This document shows, in pieces, positions 17,907 through 26,312 of a stretch of DNA of 37,220 bases. The number at the start of each line of letters is the position of its first letter. Within the stretch, counting starts at the first letter, position 1. Origin of the DNA: Spirochaetia bacterium (GTDB lineage Bacteria > Spirochaetota > Spirochaetia > PWKH01); NCBI GenBank assembly GCA_007116075.1, contig SKJE01000071.1, positions 1-37,220 of the forward strand. Direction: 5' to 3'. The translations under genes were made by a program, and so were the position numbers. The notes beneath the pieces are model-generated. The model did not search any database. It was not told the DNA's origin and saw only the letters and a list, made by a program, of their open reading frames with translations.

Positions 17907-20312
17907 GTGAAACAGATGATCATCAGTATGATGACACTTTTCTTACTCACCTCAGTCATCCTCGCCGGCACGCCCATTCGAGCCGGCGGGGATGATGCGT
18001 ATCCGCCCTTTGAGTTCATCAATGATGAGGGATTACCCGACGGTTTCACTGTAGATATCGTCCGCGCTGTGGGCGAAGCCATGAGCCTTGACATCGAAAT
18101 CACCCTTGGACGATGGAGTGACGTACGAAGACAGCTGGAGGATGGAGAGATTGACCTAATCACCGGTATGCTCAGGACCACTGAACGGGAAAAGCTCTAT
18201 GATTTCTCCATTCCCTATATCGCCATGAGCTATGCACTGTTTGTCCCGGAGCATACGCTGCTGCATGATCCCGAAGAATTGATACATTCCAGGCTGATTG
18301 TCCAGCAAGGTGATGCCGCCCACGAATTCGCCCTGAAGCATAACATAGCCAGAGAGCTCGTCCTGGCAGACAGCTACCCGGAAGCCCTGAGGATGCTGGT
18401 TGAAGGTGTTGGAGAAGGAATCATCATGCCCCGCATCCAGGGGATGCTGCTGGTTAGGGATCTGGACGGCCTCGATATCAAGCCCGTTGGTGACAGTCTT
18501 TTTCAGAAAAACTATGGTCTGGCGGTTAGTAAAGGAAATTCCGACCTGCTCTATCTATTGAATGAGGGACTGAGCATCATCAAGGGAGAGGGCATCTTCG
18601 ACGAAATCTATCTCAAATGGTTCGATCTCTCTCCCAATCAGGGTGTCACCTTTCAGGACATAGCAACCCATATGCTCTGGGTGGCAGTTCCCCTGGGTAT
18701 CATCATCCTGCTTATACTGCTCTGGTCCTGGTCTCTTCGCCGACAGATACAGTACAAGTCCATTGATCTTGAAAGAGAACTCACAGAACGTGCCACGGCC
18801 CAGCGGGAGCTCGATACCAGCAGGGAGACACTCAATACTGTGGTCAGCCTCATCCCCCACTTGATCTTTCTGGCAGATCGGTCAAGGCGGCTGCTTCTGG
18901 TAAACAAAGCGCTATGCGAAACTGCAGGAAGGACCTTGGAAACACCGCCGAAGCATGTCAGGGAGCTGAATATCAAACCTGAAGAACTGATGGTGCTTAC
19001 TGATACTGCCCGGGAGGTGTTCACCACCGGTGAGCGGAGAGAAATATCCCGTCACCAGTTCACCGACTTTACCGGAGTGAAACGTTGGATGCATACCTAT
19101 ATGCTGCCCTTTACCAATACATCCAATGGAGAGACCAACCTTCTGGGTATATCTATGGATATAACGAAACTGCTGGACCTAGAGGAACAGCTGATGCAGT
19201 CCAGAAAGCTTGAAGCTGTGGGACAGCTGGCCGGAGGCATTGCCCACGATTTCAACAACCAGCTCACCGGGGTACTGGGGTTTGCTGAGCTGCTTCATGC
19301 TGAACTGCATGAACCACAGCATCAGGAATATGCCCGCTATATCCTTGAAGCTGCCGGAAACGCAGCGGAGCTTACGAAGAAACTGCTCTCCTTTGCCCGC
19401 AGGGGCCATTACCGTGCACAATATATCTCCCTTCACGACATAGTGAGGCAGGTGACTTCTATTATGAGTCACACCATTGACAAGCGGATCACCATCAAGG
19501 TACATCTCCATGCGCAGTCAGATATTCTCTTTGCAGATCCCACCCATGTGCAGAACATGCTGCTGAACATCGTCATAAATGCCCGGGATGCCATGCCGTC
19601 AGGAGGTGATCTGACGCTTTCATCCTGGAATGAAGATATCCCTATCCAGGATGATGAGGATCTTGCAGGGCCGGTTATCATGCTTGAAATCAGCGATACC
19701 GGCATCGGCATGTCAGAATCGGTGCAGAAACGGATCTTTGAGCCCTTCTACACGACTAAACAGCAGGGTAAGGGAACAGGAATGGGACTGGCCTCGGTGT
19801 ATGGATCAATTCAGCAGCTGGGAGGTGTTATCACTGTAGCAAGCACTCCTGGTCAGGGCAGTACCTTTCTTCTCAAGCTTCCCCTGGCCAGCGACCCTCA
19901 GCTGCTGGAAGAAATTGCTCCCCATGAGCACAGTGCTGCACCGTTTAAAAAACGTATGATCCTGGTCATAGACGACGAACAGGTATTCCAGCAGGCCCTG
20001 ATGGCAATGCTGACTGCTATGGGATGCAGGGTAGTTGGTCTGCTGGATCCCCTGGAGGGTATCAGGTACTACCGTGAGCATCAAGAAGAAATCGATGTGG
20101 TAATCCTTGATATGCTCATGCCGGTACTTAATGGTCAGGAGACTTTTCACGAACTGAAGCGAATTAATCCTGATATCAAGGTCGTTATTGCCTCGGGATA
20201 TTCCCCAGATGATTCCATTGAGCGGATGTACAGCCATGGAGTTTCCGGTTTTATCCTGAAGCCCTTCCAGCGGGATGAATTGATCCGGCTGCTCGAGGAA
20301 GTTCTGCCGTGA
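17907..20312 (+). CDS. Hybrid sensor histidine kinase: SBP_bac_3 - TM - PAS - HisKA - HATPase - REC
   Basis: GDDAYPPFEFINDEGLPDGFTVDIVRAVGEAM (SBP_bac_3), GGIAHDFNNQLTGVLGFAELL (H-box), DTGIGMSE and GKGTGMGLASVYG (ATPase), DDEQVFQQ...VVILDMLMPVLNG (REC). GTG 17907 or ATG 17916 are plausible starts. Confidence 0.92.
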   Translation: MKQMIISMMTLFLLTSVILAGTPIRAGGDDAYPPFEFINDEGLPDGFTVDIVRAVGEAMSLDIEITLGRWSDVRRQLEDGEIDLITGMLRTTEREKLYDFSIPYIAMSYALFVPEHTLLHDPEELIHSRLIVQQGDAAHEFALKHNIARELVLADSYPEALRMLVEGVGEGIIMPRIQGMLLVRDLDGLDIKPVGDSLFQKNYGLAVSKGNSDLLYLLNEGLSIIKGEGIFDEIYLKWFDLSPNQGVTFQDIATHMLWVAVPLGIIILLILLWSWSLRRQIQYKSIDLERELTERATAQRELDTSRETLNTVVSLIPHLIFLADRSRRLLLVNKALCETAGRTLETPPKHVRELNIKPEELMVLTDTAREVFTTGERREISRHQFTDFTGVKRWMHTYMLPFTNTSNGETNLLGISMDITKLLDLEEQLMQSRKLEAVGQLAGGIAHDFNNQLTGVLGFAELLHAELHEPQHQEYARYILEAAGNAAELTKKLLSFARRGHYRAQYISLHDIVRQVTSIMSHTIDKRITIKVHLHAQSDILFADPTHVQNMLLNIVINARDAMPSGGDLTLSSWNEDIPIQDDEDLAGPVIMLEISDTGIGMSESVQKRIFEPFYTTKQQGKGTGMGLASVYGSIQQLGGVITVASTPGQGSTFLLKLPLASDPQLLEEIAPHEHSAAPFKKRMILVIDDEQVFQQALMAMLTAMGCRVVGLLDPLEGIRYYREHQEEIDVVILDMLMPVLNGQETFHELKRINPDIKVVIASGYSPDDSIERMYSHGVSGFILKPFQRDELIRLLEEVLP

Positions 20313-21073
20313 GCAATGCACCCTTCGGGATCATAGAACAGCCGGGCAGGTCCAGATTGCTGCTTCTGTGTGATCACGCTTCCTGGGCGGTCCCGGCATC
20401 ACTGCACCATCTCGGACTGGATGTCCGGATACTTTCATCACATCACGGCTGGGATATCGGTGCTCTCGATGTAGCTTCCCAGCTCTCGGGCAGGCTCGCT
20501 GCACCGCTGATCTATACACGCTGTTCCCGGCTGGTGATCGACTGCAACAGACCTTTGGGCCACAGGGATCTGATCAGGTCGAGTATGAACGGAGATATAA
20601 TCCCCGGTAATCAGCATCTCAGTGACGAAGAGAGAAGGAATCGGATCAGGAGCTATTTTGATCCCTACCACCAGGCTGTGACGGCACACCTGCAGGGCCA
20701 GCTGGAAGTTTCTCCTGGGGTCCTGACAGCTGCAATTCACAGTTTCACCCCCGCCCTGGGGGGGATGCTACGGCCCTGGCACATCGGCATCACCTACCAT
20801 CAGCGCACCCCCTTTATAGACTGCCTGTTTGATTATATGGGTACATCCAGCGATCTGGTGGTGGGAGACAATCTTCCCTATCCGGTCACCAACGAGGGAG
20901 ATTTTACCCTGCCCCATCATTGCAGCAGTTCACAGACTCCTTCGGTGCTGGTGGAGATGAGACAGGATCTGCTCAGTTCTGCTGCTTCCCGACGCAGGAT
21001 CAGTCGTCTGATCGGTGACGCGCTGTATTACGCACTGAATCGGGCAGATCTCCAAGGGTGGTGGAAATCTTGA
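20309..21073 (+). CDS. N-formylglutamate amidohydrolase (HutG-like) family protein
   Basis: LLLCDHASWAVPASL, HHGWDIGALDVASQLS, YTRCSRLVIDCNRP, and LVEMRQDLL; GTGA overlap with the upstream kinase. Confidence 0.88.
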   Translation: MSNAPFGIIEQPGRSRLLLLCDHASWAVPASLHHLGLDVRILSSHHGWDIGALDVASQLSGRLAAPLIYTRCSRLVIDCNRPLGHRDLIRSSMNGDIIPGNQHLSDEERRNRIRSYFDPYHQAVTAHLQGQLEVSPGVLTAAIHSFTPALGGMLRPWHIGITYHQRTPFIDCLFDYMGTSSDLVVGDNLPYPVTNEGDFTLPHHCSSSQTPSVLVEMRQDLLSSAASRRRISRLIGDALYYALNRADLQGWWKS

Positions 21074-21929
21074 AAATTTCATCCCGGGCTTCCTCAATCT
21101 GCTGAAGCCGTTTCTGCACTACCGGCCAGTTGCGGTCCATCACCTCTGAAATAAGCGCCTCCACAACAGCACACATTGATACTAGGCTGTCCCAGCGGCT
21201 CGGCGAGGATACCTTACAGGACAGCACATGGTCTGAGATTTTTGCTATTGGAGAGAGCCACTCATCGGTGATGAGAATAATCTGGTCAACCTGTTCAGCA
21301 GCCCGGGTAATCAGCTCCAGCATATCCATCTGGTAGCGGCGTACATCAAAGACCACCAGTACATCCTTCTTTCCTAAATCCAGCAGGAGGTCAATCCGGG
21401 AAACCGTCTGGCCAAAGATCATGGAGACCCCGGGACGCATTTTTCGAAGATGGAAATAGAGATACTGGGCAATAGCCTCGGTGAACTGCCCGCCCATAAT
21501 ATGAATACGTTTTTTTTCGTTGGAAAATACCTCCAGGATGGCATCAACTTCAGAAGGTGAAATAGAGTTGAAGGTCTCCTCAATATTTTTGCGCAACTCC
21601 CGGGAGTAATGAGCAAAGTAGGACTGGGGGTCCTTCGGGTCGGCAGAGCTGTCTTGGGGAACAATGGCTAAGGGTCCTTTGATCCGCTGGTCCAGGTCCT
21701 TCTTGAGATATAGCTGAAAATCGGCATACCGGGTATAGCCCAATTTATAGATAAACCGAAGCACCGTCGGATCACTTACGTGGGCTTTTCTGGCCACCTT
21801 TGAGATCGGCTCAAGTCCCGACAGGGGGTAGTCTGAAAGAATAATTCTGGCTACCCGCTTCTCAGAGGGACTCAACAGGGCGAAACAGCTGTTTATCCGA
21901 GCGTATACATCATGAGTTTCTTGCTTCAT
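21000..21929 (-). CDS. MurR/RpiR-family transcriptional regulator (HTH_6 + SIS)
   Basis: LLSPSEKRVARIILSDYP...ISKVARKAHVSDPTVLRFIYKLGYTRYADFQLYLKKDL HTH, followed by a SIS-like domain. Confidence 0.92.
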   Translation of the reverse strand: MKQETHDVYARINSCFALLSPSEKRVARIILSDYPLSGLEPISKVARKAHVSDPTVLRFIYKLGYTRYADFQLYLKKDLDQRIKGPLAIVPQDSSADPKDPQSYFAHYSRELRKNIEETFNSISPSEVDAILEVFSNEKKRIHIMGGQFTEAIAQYLYFHLRKMRPGVSMIFGQTVSRIDLLLDLGKKDVLVVFDVRRYQMDMLELITRAAEQVDQIILITDEWLSPIAKISDHVLSCKVSSPSRWDSLVSMCAVVEALISEVMDRNWPVVQKRLQQIEEARDEIFKISTTLGDLPDSVRNTARHRSDD

Positions 21930-23472
21930 ATGAACCTACTATCGTGAAATGGTCCCGGAAGGCGGGATCCTTAGCAATATGGATATACTTCGGCTGGCCC
22001 GCACGCACGATACGGAGGGAATTGAGTTCCTGCCAGCTGTTCTCCTTGATCTGGGAGATCACCGGCGTATCAAGCCTGCCGAACTCATGACGCATCTGCC
22101 GATAGTCGTTGATACCCTCCATGAGATTCTGGTCAAGGAGGGAAGCAAATGTTTCTGAAAGGGGCGCACTTTCCTGGGCCGGTTCAACGAGCACCTCATA
22201 GCGGGGACGTTGATTCCCCGATTTGTAACAGGGAATATAGGTAAAGCCTTCCACCCGGACCCCGCTCTGTTCCATAGTCCGCTCCATGGCCTTTACCAGC
22301 TCCCGTTCACTGGCTAATTCTCCGACAATATTGAGGAAGAAATCCCGCTCAAAGAACCTGATCTGGGGAAGCTGATTCTTGAAACCTGTCACTTCCACGA
22401 CATCCCCTGTCTGATAGCGGTAAAGTCCTTCACTGGTAGTGAGTATAATCTTATATCGTCTTCCCTTTTCAAGATCATGTATCAGCCGTATCTGTTCGGG
22501 GTGGTCATAGTCCTGGAATTCAAAGAAGGTATTATAAACCGCAGGATATCCAGATATCTGATCATCACAGATTCCCAGGGAGATCCGTCCTTCGCTGGCA
22601 TTGATGCCGGGATCCCTGACGACGATATCCCGGCCGATCACATCCATGAGGGTCTGCATATAGATTTTGCTGGTCTCGGTCATGAAACAGTTAGCAAGGT
22701 GCAGTTTTGGCCAGATCATTCCCGGTTTCGGGTCACTGATGCTGCGGAGTTTCTTGGCCCTCCTTGGATTCATCTGCTCTATCTCCTGCACCAGCTGATC
22801 CCAGTGCTCCCTGATGTAGTCAAAGAGCAGCAGCACCTCGATACTGGTGGTGAATCCAAGGTGTGTCACATTACTCTGAAGAGCATGAATCGACATGAGG
22901 TGCAGCTTCTTTTCAAAGTCAAACTCATTAAATACCTCTATGGGAATAGCGAGGCGTTTTTTAGCCCAGTCAGGCCCTTTGTAGAGGAGATATCCCGAAA
23001 TACTTCCGTAGGGCGTACCACCCTCGGTGTACCCTTCGTGGTAGGGTCCGGCAATATAGAGAATCTTGCCCAGGGCATCCTTAAGATGACCCTTCAATGT
23101 CAGGCGCATCCAGATGATAAACTCCGTCTTGAGCGCCTGTACCCGTTCTTTCGTGACCGGCACCAGTTTCACCCCGCTGGTGGTCCCGGAGGTGGAAGCA
23201 AAGTACTCCACCGGGGCGGTGGTGAGCACCCCCTGCTTTCCCCGCTTGAGTTCCTCTATCTCAGGTATTATGTCTTCATATTCAATGATCGGCACCTGCT
23301 GCTGGTACCTCTCCACCGACGAGATTGAGCTGAAACGATGACGCATTCCGTAGATGCTCTGCTGGTTTTTTTTCAGAATACGCATGAGCGTTTGGGACTG
23401 TACCTTTTCGGGATCCTTGAATGCCTGAATAAAACGCTTTGTATATACTATTGATTTCATCCCTTGTGGCAA
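21910..23472 (-). CDS. GH3 (auxin-responsive promoter) family acyl-acid amido synthetase-like protein
   Basis: FASTSGTTSGVKLVPVT adenylation P-loop-like motif; GISGYLLYKGPDW-type and YRYQTGDVVEVTGFKNQLPQIRFFERDFFLNIVGE motifs typical of GH3. Confidence 0.88.
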   Translation of the reverse strand: MPQGMKSIVYTKRFIQAFKDPEKVQSQTLMRILKKNQQSIYGMRHRFSSISSVERYQQQVPIIEYEDIIPEIEELKRGKQGVLTTAPVEYFASTSGTTSGVKLVPVTKERVQALKTEFIIWMRLTLKGHLKDALGKILYIAGPYHEGYTEGGTPYGSISGYLLYKGPDWAKKRLAIPIEVFNEFDFEKKLHLMSIHALQSNVTHLGFTTSIEVLLLFDYIREHWDQLVQEIEQMNPRRAKKLRSISDPKPGMIWPKLHLANCFMTETSKIYMQTLMDVIGRDIVVRDPGINASEGRISLGICDDQISGYPAVYNTFFEFQDYDHPEQIRLIHDLEKGRRYKIILTTSEGLYRYQTGDVVEVTGFKNQLPQIRFFERDFFLNIVGELASERELVKAMERTMEQSGVRVEGFTYIPCYKSGNQRPRYEVLVEPAQESAPLSETFASLLDQNLMEGINDYRQMRHEFGRLDTPVISQIKENSWQELNSLRIVRAGQPKYIHIAKDPAFRDHFTIVGSYEARNS

Positions 23473-23488
23473 CCTTTTCTCTGCTTAA

Positions 23489-23509
23489 GATATATTTGTA
23501 TAATATATC
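23489..23509. promoter_or_regulatory. 21-bp AT-rich palindrome in the GH3/GyrI-like divergent intergenic region (operator candidate)
   Basis: GATATAT-TTGTATA-ATATATC, perfect 7-bp arms, 17 bp upstream of the GH3 ORF start. Confidence 0.4.
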
Positions 23510-23623
23510 CAATAATCTTCGACAATGCAAACAATTCTACCCGCCATATTTAATAATGGTTTTATTTGCTATTCACATCTGCCCGGTTTGGCTGTAGTAT
23601 GTACATAGAGCGGGAGTGTGCTC

Positions 23624-24199
23624 ATGATAAAAAAAGTTGATCTCAGAAAGACCTATAAAGAACTGTTTCATGCGCAGCAGCATGAATTTACCCTTATTAC
23701 AGTACCTCACCTGCAGTACATTACCATTGATACTGTCCTTGAGGATATGAGCAGCGCTCTTATGCTGCTGAAAGCCATGAACAGTGCGCTTATGGAGCTC
23801 TCTGCTGAAATGCTCCGTATTGAGTATATACCTTCCTACCTGGAGGGCTGCTGCGGGGATGACCTGGATATGTGGACCATGATGATTCTCCAACCTTCCT
23901 GGATTGACCGAAGCCTCTATAACCGTGCCCAGCAGCAGTTGGAAGCCAATGATATAAACCCTGAGGAACTGAAGTTTCAGGTCTTCCATGAAGGCACTTC
24001 AGTCCAGACCCTCCATACCGGAAGCTGGGACGAGATACCTGCTATCAGAAATTTTATTGAGGATGAATGGATCATCCGGCAGGGGTATCTTCCAGGTGCA
24101 TCCCACCATGAAATTTACCTCATAGAGGATCTGCCTCTTCATCCCGCTGAAGCTGAAAAATATATAATTCGACGGGGTGTGGCCAAGGAGAAACAGTGA
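23624..24199 (+). CDS. GyrI-like small-molecule-binding domain protein
   Basis: KKVDLRKTYKELFHAQQHEFTLITVPHLQYITIDT...HTGSWDEIPAIRNFIEDEWIIRQGY...HHEIYLIE...EKYIIRRGV pattern of the GyrI-like domain family. Confidence 0.75.
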   Translation: MIKKVDLRKTYKELFHAQQHEFTLITVPHLQYITIDTVLEDMSSALMLLKAMNSALMELSAEMLRIEYIPSYLEGCCGDDLDMWTMMILQPSWIDRSLYNRAQQQLEANDINPEELKFQVFHEGTSVQTLHTGSWDEIPAIRNFIEDEWIIRQGYLPGASHHEIYLIEDLPLHPAEAEKYIIRRGVAKEKQ

Positions 24200-24648
24200 G
24201 ACGAGAGGATAAACAGATGAAGGATGACCGGGAGCTTGAACTGGTGCTCAATCAAGCTCTATTCATCCATATTGCTCTTGCGGACCAGGGCATTCCCTAT
24301 GTGGTGCCCCTCTGTTTTGGATACCGCAACCGCTGCATCTATCTCCATGGTGCCCCCGGAGGGAAAAAGCACCAGATTATGGATCGCCACAATGTGGTCA
24401 GTTTCAACTGTGTAGCAGATGCTGCTGTAGTACCCGGTGAACATGCATGCTCCTGGACCATGAACTTCCGGAGCGTCTCCGGAATAGGACGGGCCAGGTT
24501 CATCACCTGTCCTGAAGAGAAACACGAAGCCCTCACCTGTATTATGGAACACTACGGCCATGTAGGAGAGGTTCATTTCCCCGATATAGACAGAATTGAA
24601 GTCATCTGCATCCATGTGGATACGATGACCGGCAAACAGCGGCTATGA
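24196..24648 (+). CDS. Pyridoxamine 5'-phosphate oxidase-like / NimA-type flavin-binding protein
   Basis: IHIALADQGIPYVVPLCFGYRNRCIYLHGAPGGKKHQIMDRHNVVSFNC...WTMNFRSVSGIGRARF...DRIEVICIHVDTMTGKQ. Confidence 0.85.
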   Translation: MRREDKQMKDDRELELVLNQALFIHIALADQGIPYVVPLCFGYRNRCIYLHGAPGGKKHQIMDRHNVVSFNCVADAAVVPGEHACSWTMNFRSVSGIGRARFITCPEEKHEALTCIMEHYGHVGEVHFPDIDRIEVICIHVDTMTGKQRL

Positions 24649-26187
24649 TCCGAGGGGTGTGAGAAGCCGCCGGCCCGTGACAAGGTTAGCCGCCAGTCGA
24701 CCGCTCAGTGCCGCAGAGATAACACCTCCCGGCCACAACGCATAGTGCCCGCTGGCATAGAGGTTCTCCACCGGAGTGTGAAGCATATTGAGCTTCCTGT
24801 TGCGGTATACGGGGGAAACTTTGTCATGGTAGCACCATCCTCCTGAAGCACCATGGGAATTCCGGGAAAATCGTATGAGCGATAGGGGTGTGCCGCAGTC
24901 GAAGAAATCTATTCTACGATCCAGGTCCGGAAGAATCGCCTTAGCGGTCTCCACCAATTCCCTGCCTGCCTGTTCCTTCAGCTGTCTGTAGGCATCACTG
25001 CGCTGCAGTGATTCGCTGCCGTTTTTCCAGAACTGCTGCCAGTCATAGGAGGAATAGGTCTGCAGTACCATACTGGATTTGCCGGGAGGGGCGGAGAGTG
25101 TGCTGTGCTGCTCTCCGAAAAAGTTGATCACCATCCACATGGAGCGATGTATATCCTCTGGGGAATTCCTGTCAGGAAAGACCGCCTCGAAGTTGGGAAA
25201 GTAGAACACATGGTGCCCTCCCGAGAGCTGCGCCTCAAGGTCCCGGGGTTCATAATTCACCCCCAGATACACGCTCAGCAGTGCTTCGGTAAGCCTGGCC
25301 TCACGGACGGTTTTGACAAGCCGGGGAGAGAAATGGTGCTCAGGGACTATATTTCCAATTAACCGTTTGTAGTCACCTGCATAGACCACATGGCGAGCGG
25401 AAATCTCCTCTCCTGTATCTATTCGTACACCAGTGGCTTGCCCTGAACTGATAAGCACCTTCTCAACTGAGGTGTTGAATCTCACCTCTCCTCCCCGGTC
25501 GGTAAAGGCTGCAGTGAGCCTGTCGAGAAAGGGCTGCATACCCCCGACAGGATACCAGTAATCCTTTGACCAAATATGCCAGAATCCGCTGAAGAAGAGA
25601 TACGGCATTTTATAGTAACCAATATGGGTAAACCAGCTGCGCAGGGCGGGGTCCTTGATCACCGAACAGGCCTTCTCACGGTACTCAAAGGTGAGCCAAC
25701 GCTTGAGTTTCGGCAGCCATTTAGCATTGGCAAGCAGTTTTCCCAGGGAGAAGTCATGAATCAGGGGAAATGAGTTTGGTGTGTAATTGTATGAGAGAAA
25801 CCGGGAGACCTCCTTTATCTCCTTGAACATCGTGCGGATCCCAGGCTCCTCATGTGGAAAAGAACCGATCAGGCTCTCCTCAACTTCTTCGATAGAGTCT
25901 ACGAAGAAATCAAAATCCCTGGAGATCATTCGGTATCGGACCTTCAGCCACTCCTGCTGGTCATACACACCAAGTTCCTCCAGCAGCGGGAATACCAGCC
26001 CGAGGCTTTCAAAGGACTGGTCTCCCCCGTCAAAGTAGTACCCCCGGCGGCGAAAGCCGGACATATTTCCCCCTGCATGATGGTTTTGTTCCACCAGCAG
26101 CACCTTTTGTCCGTATTTGGCGAGGAAATTCGCACAGATAAGACCGGAGATACCCGCCCCCACTACAATTGAATCATAAGAACTCAT
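24643..26187 (-). CDS. FAD-dependent oxidoreductase, CrtI/retinol-saturase/CRTISO-like
   Basis: YDSIVVGAGISGLICANFLAKYGQKVLLVEQNHHAGGNMSGFRRRGYYFDGG; C-terminal NLYASGHYALWPGGVISAALSGRLAA. Start set at 26187. Confidence 0.9.
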   Translation of the reverse strand: MSSYDSIVVGAGISGLICANFLAKYGQKVLLVEQNHHAGGNMSGFRRRGYYFDGGDQSFESLGLVFPLLEELGVYDQQEWLKVRYRMISRDFDFFVDSIEEVEESLIGSFPHEEPGIRTMFKEIKEVSRFLSYNYTPNSFPLIHDFSLGKLLANAKWLPKLKRWLTFEYREKACSVIKDPALRSWFTHIGYYKMPYLFFSGFWHIWSKDYWYPVGGMQPFLDRLTAAFTDRGGEVRFNTSVEKVLISSGQATGVRIDTGEEISARHVVYAGDYKRLIGNIVPEHHFSPRLVKTVREARLTEALLSVYLGVNYEPRDLEAQLSGGHHVFYFPNFEAVFPDRNSPEDIHRSMWMVINFFGEQHSTLSAPPGKSSMVLQTYSSYDWQQFWKNGSESLQRSDAYRQLKEQAGRELVETAKAILPDLDRRIDFFDCGTPLSLIRFSRNSHGASGGWCYHDKVSPVYRNRKLNMLHTPVENLYASGHYALWPGGVISAALSGRLAANLVTGRRLLTPLGS

Positions 26188-26281
26188 ATCCACTCCTTCA
26201 GGATCACAGCATACCCTCAATATGAGCAGGTGCGCAAGAAAAAAAGAGCTGACGGGATGCTGTTATCGCTATGATAAATTG

Positions 26282-26290
26282 TGGTACAAT
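26282..26290 (+). promoter_or_regulatory. Extended -10 promoter element candidate for the EIIA-DAC gene
   Basis: TGGTACAAT (TGn-TACAAT), 22 bp before the ATG at 26313, with only a weak -35 (GTTATC) 17 bp upstream. Confidence 0.5.
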
Positions 26291-26312
26291 AGGGATACTA
26301 TGAGGGGGTGTT

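Noticed and set aside
3700-19020. Recurrent GCCCGGGAG/ACCCGGGAG 9-mer in many places
   Set aside because: In the places I checked it mostly encodes Ala/Thr-Arg-Glu with preferred codons (GCC/ACC CGG GAG) inside genes; codon bias is a sufficient explanation.
22477-23328. 283-aa plus-strand ORF inside the GH3 gene
   Set aside because: Antisense to a well-supported GH3 coding sequence with no recognisable motif.
26263-26277. Short inverted repeat TTATC-GCTAT-GATAA upstream of the EIIA-DAC gene
   Set aside because: Five-bp arms are expected by chance in an intergenic region; no second copy was found to support an operator.
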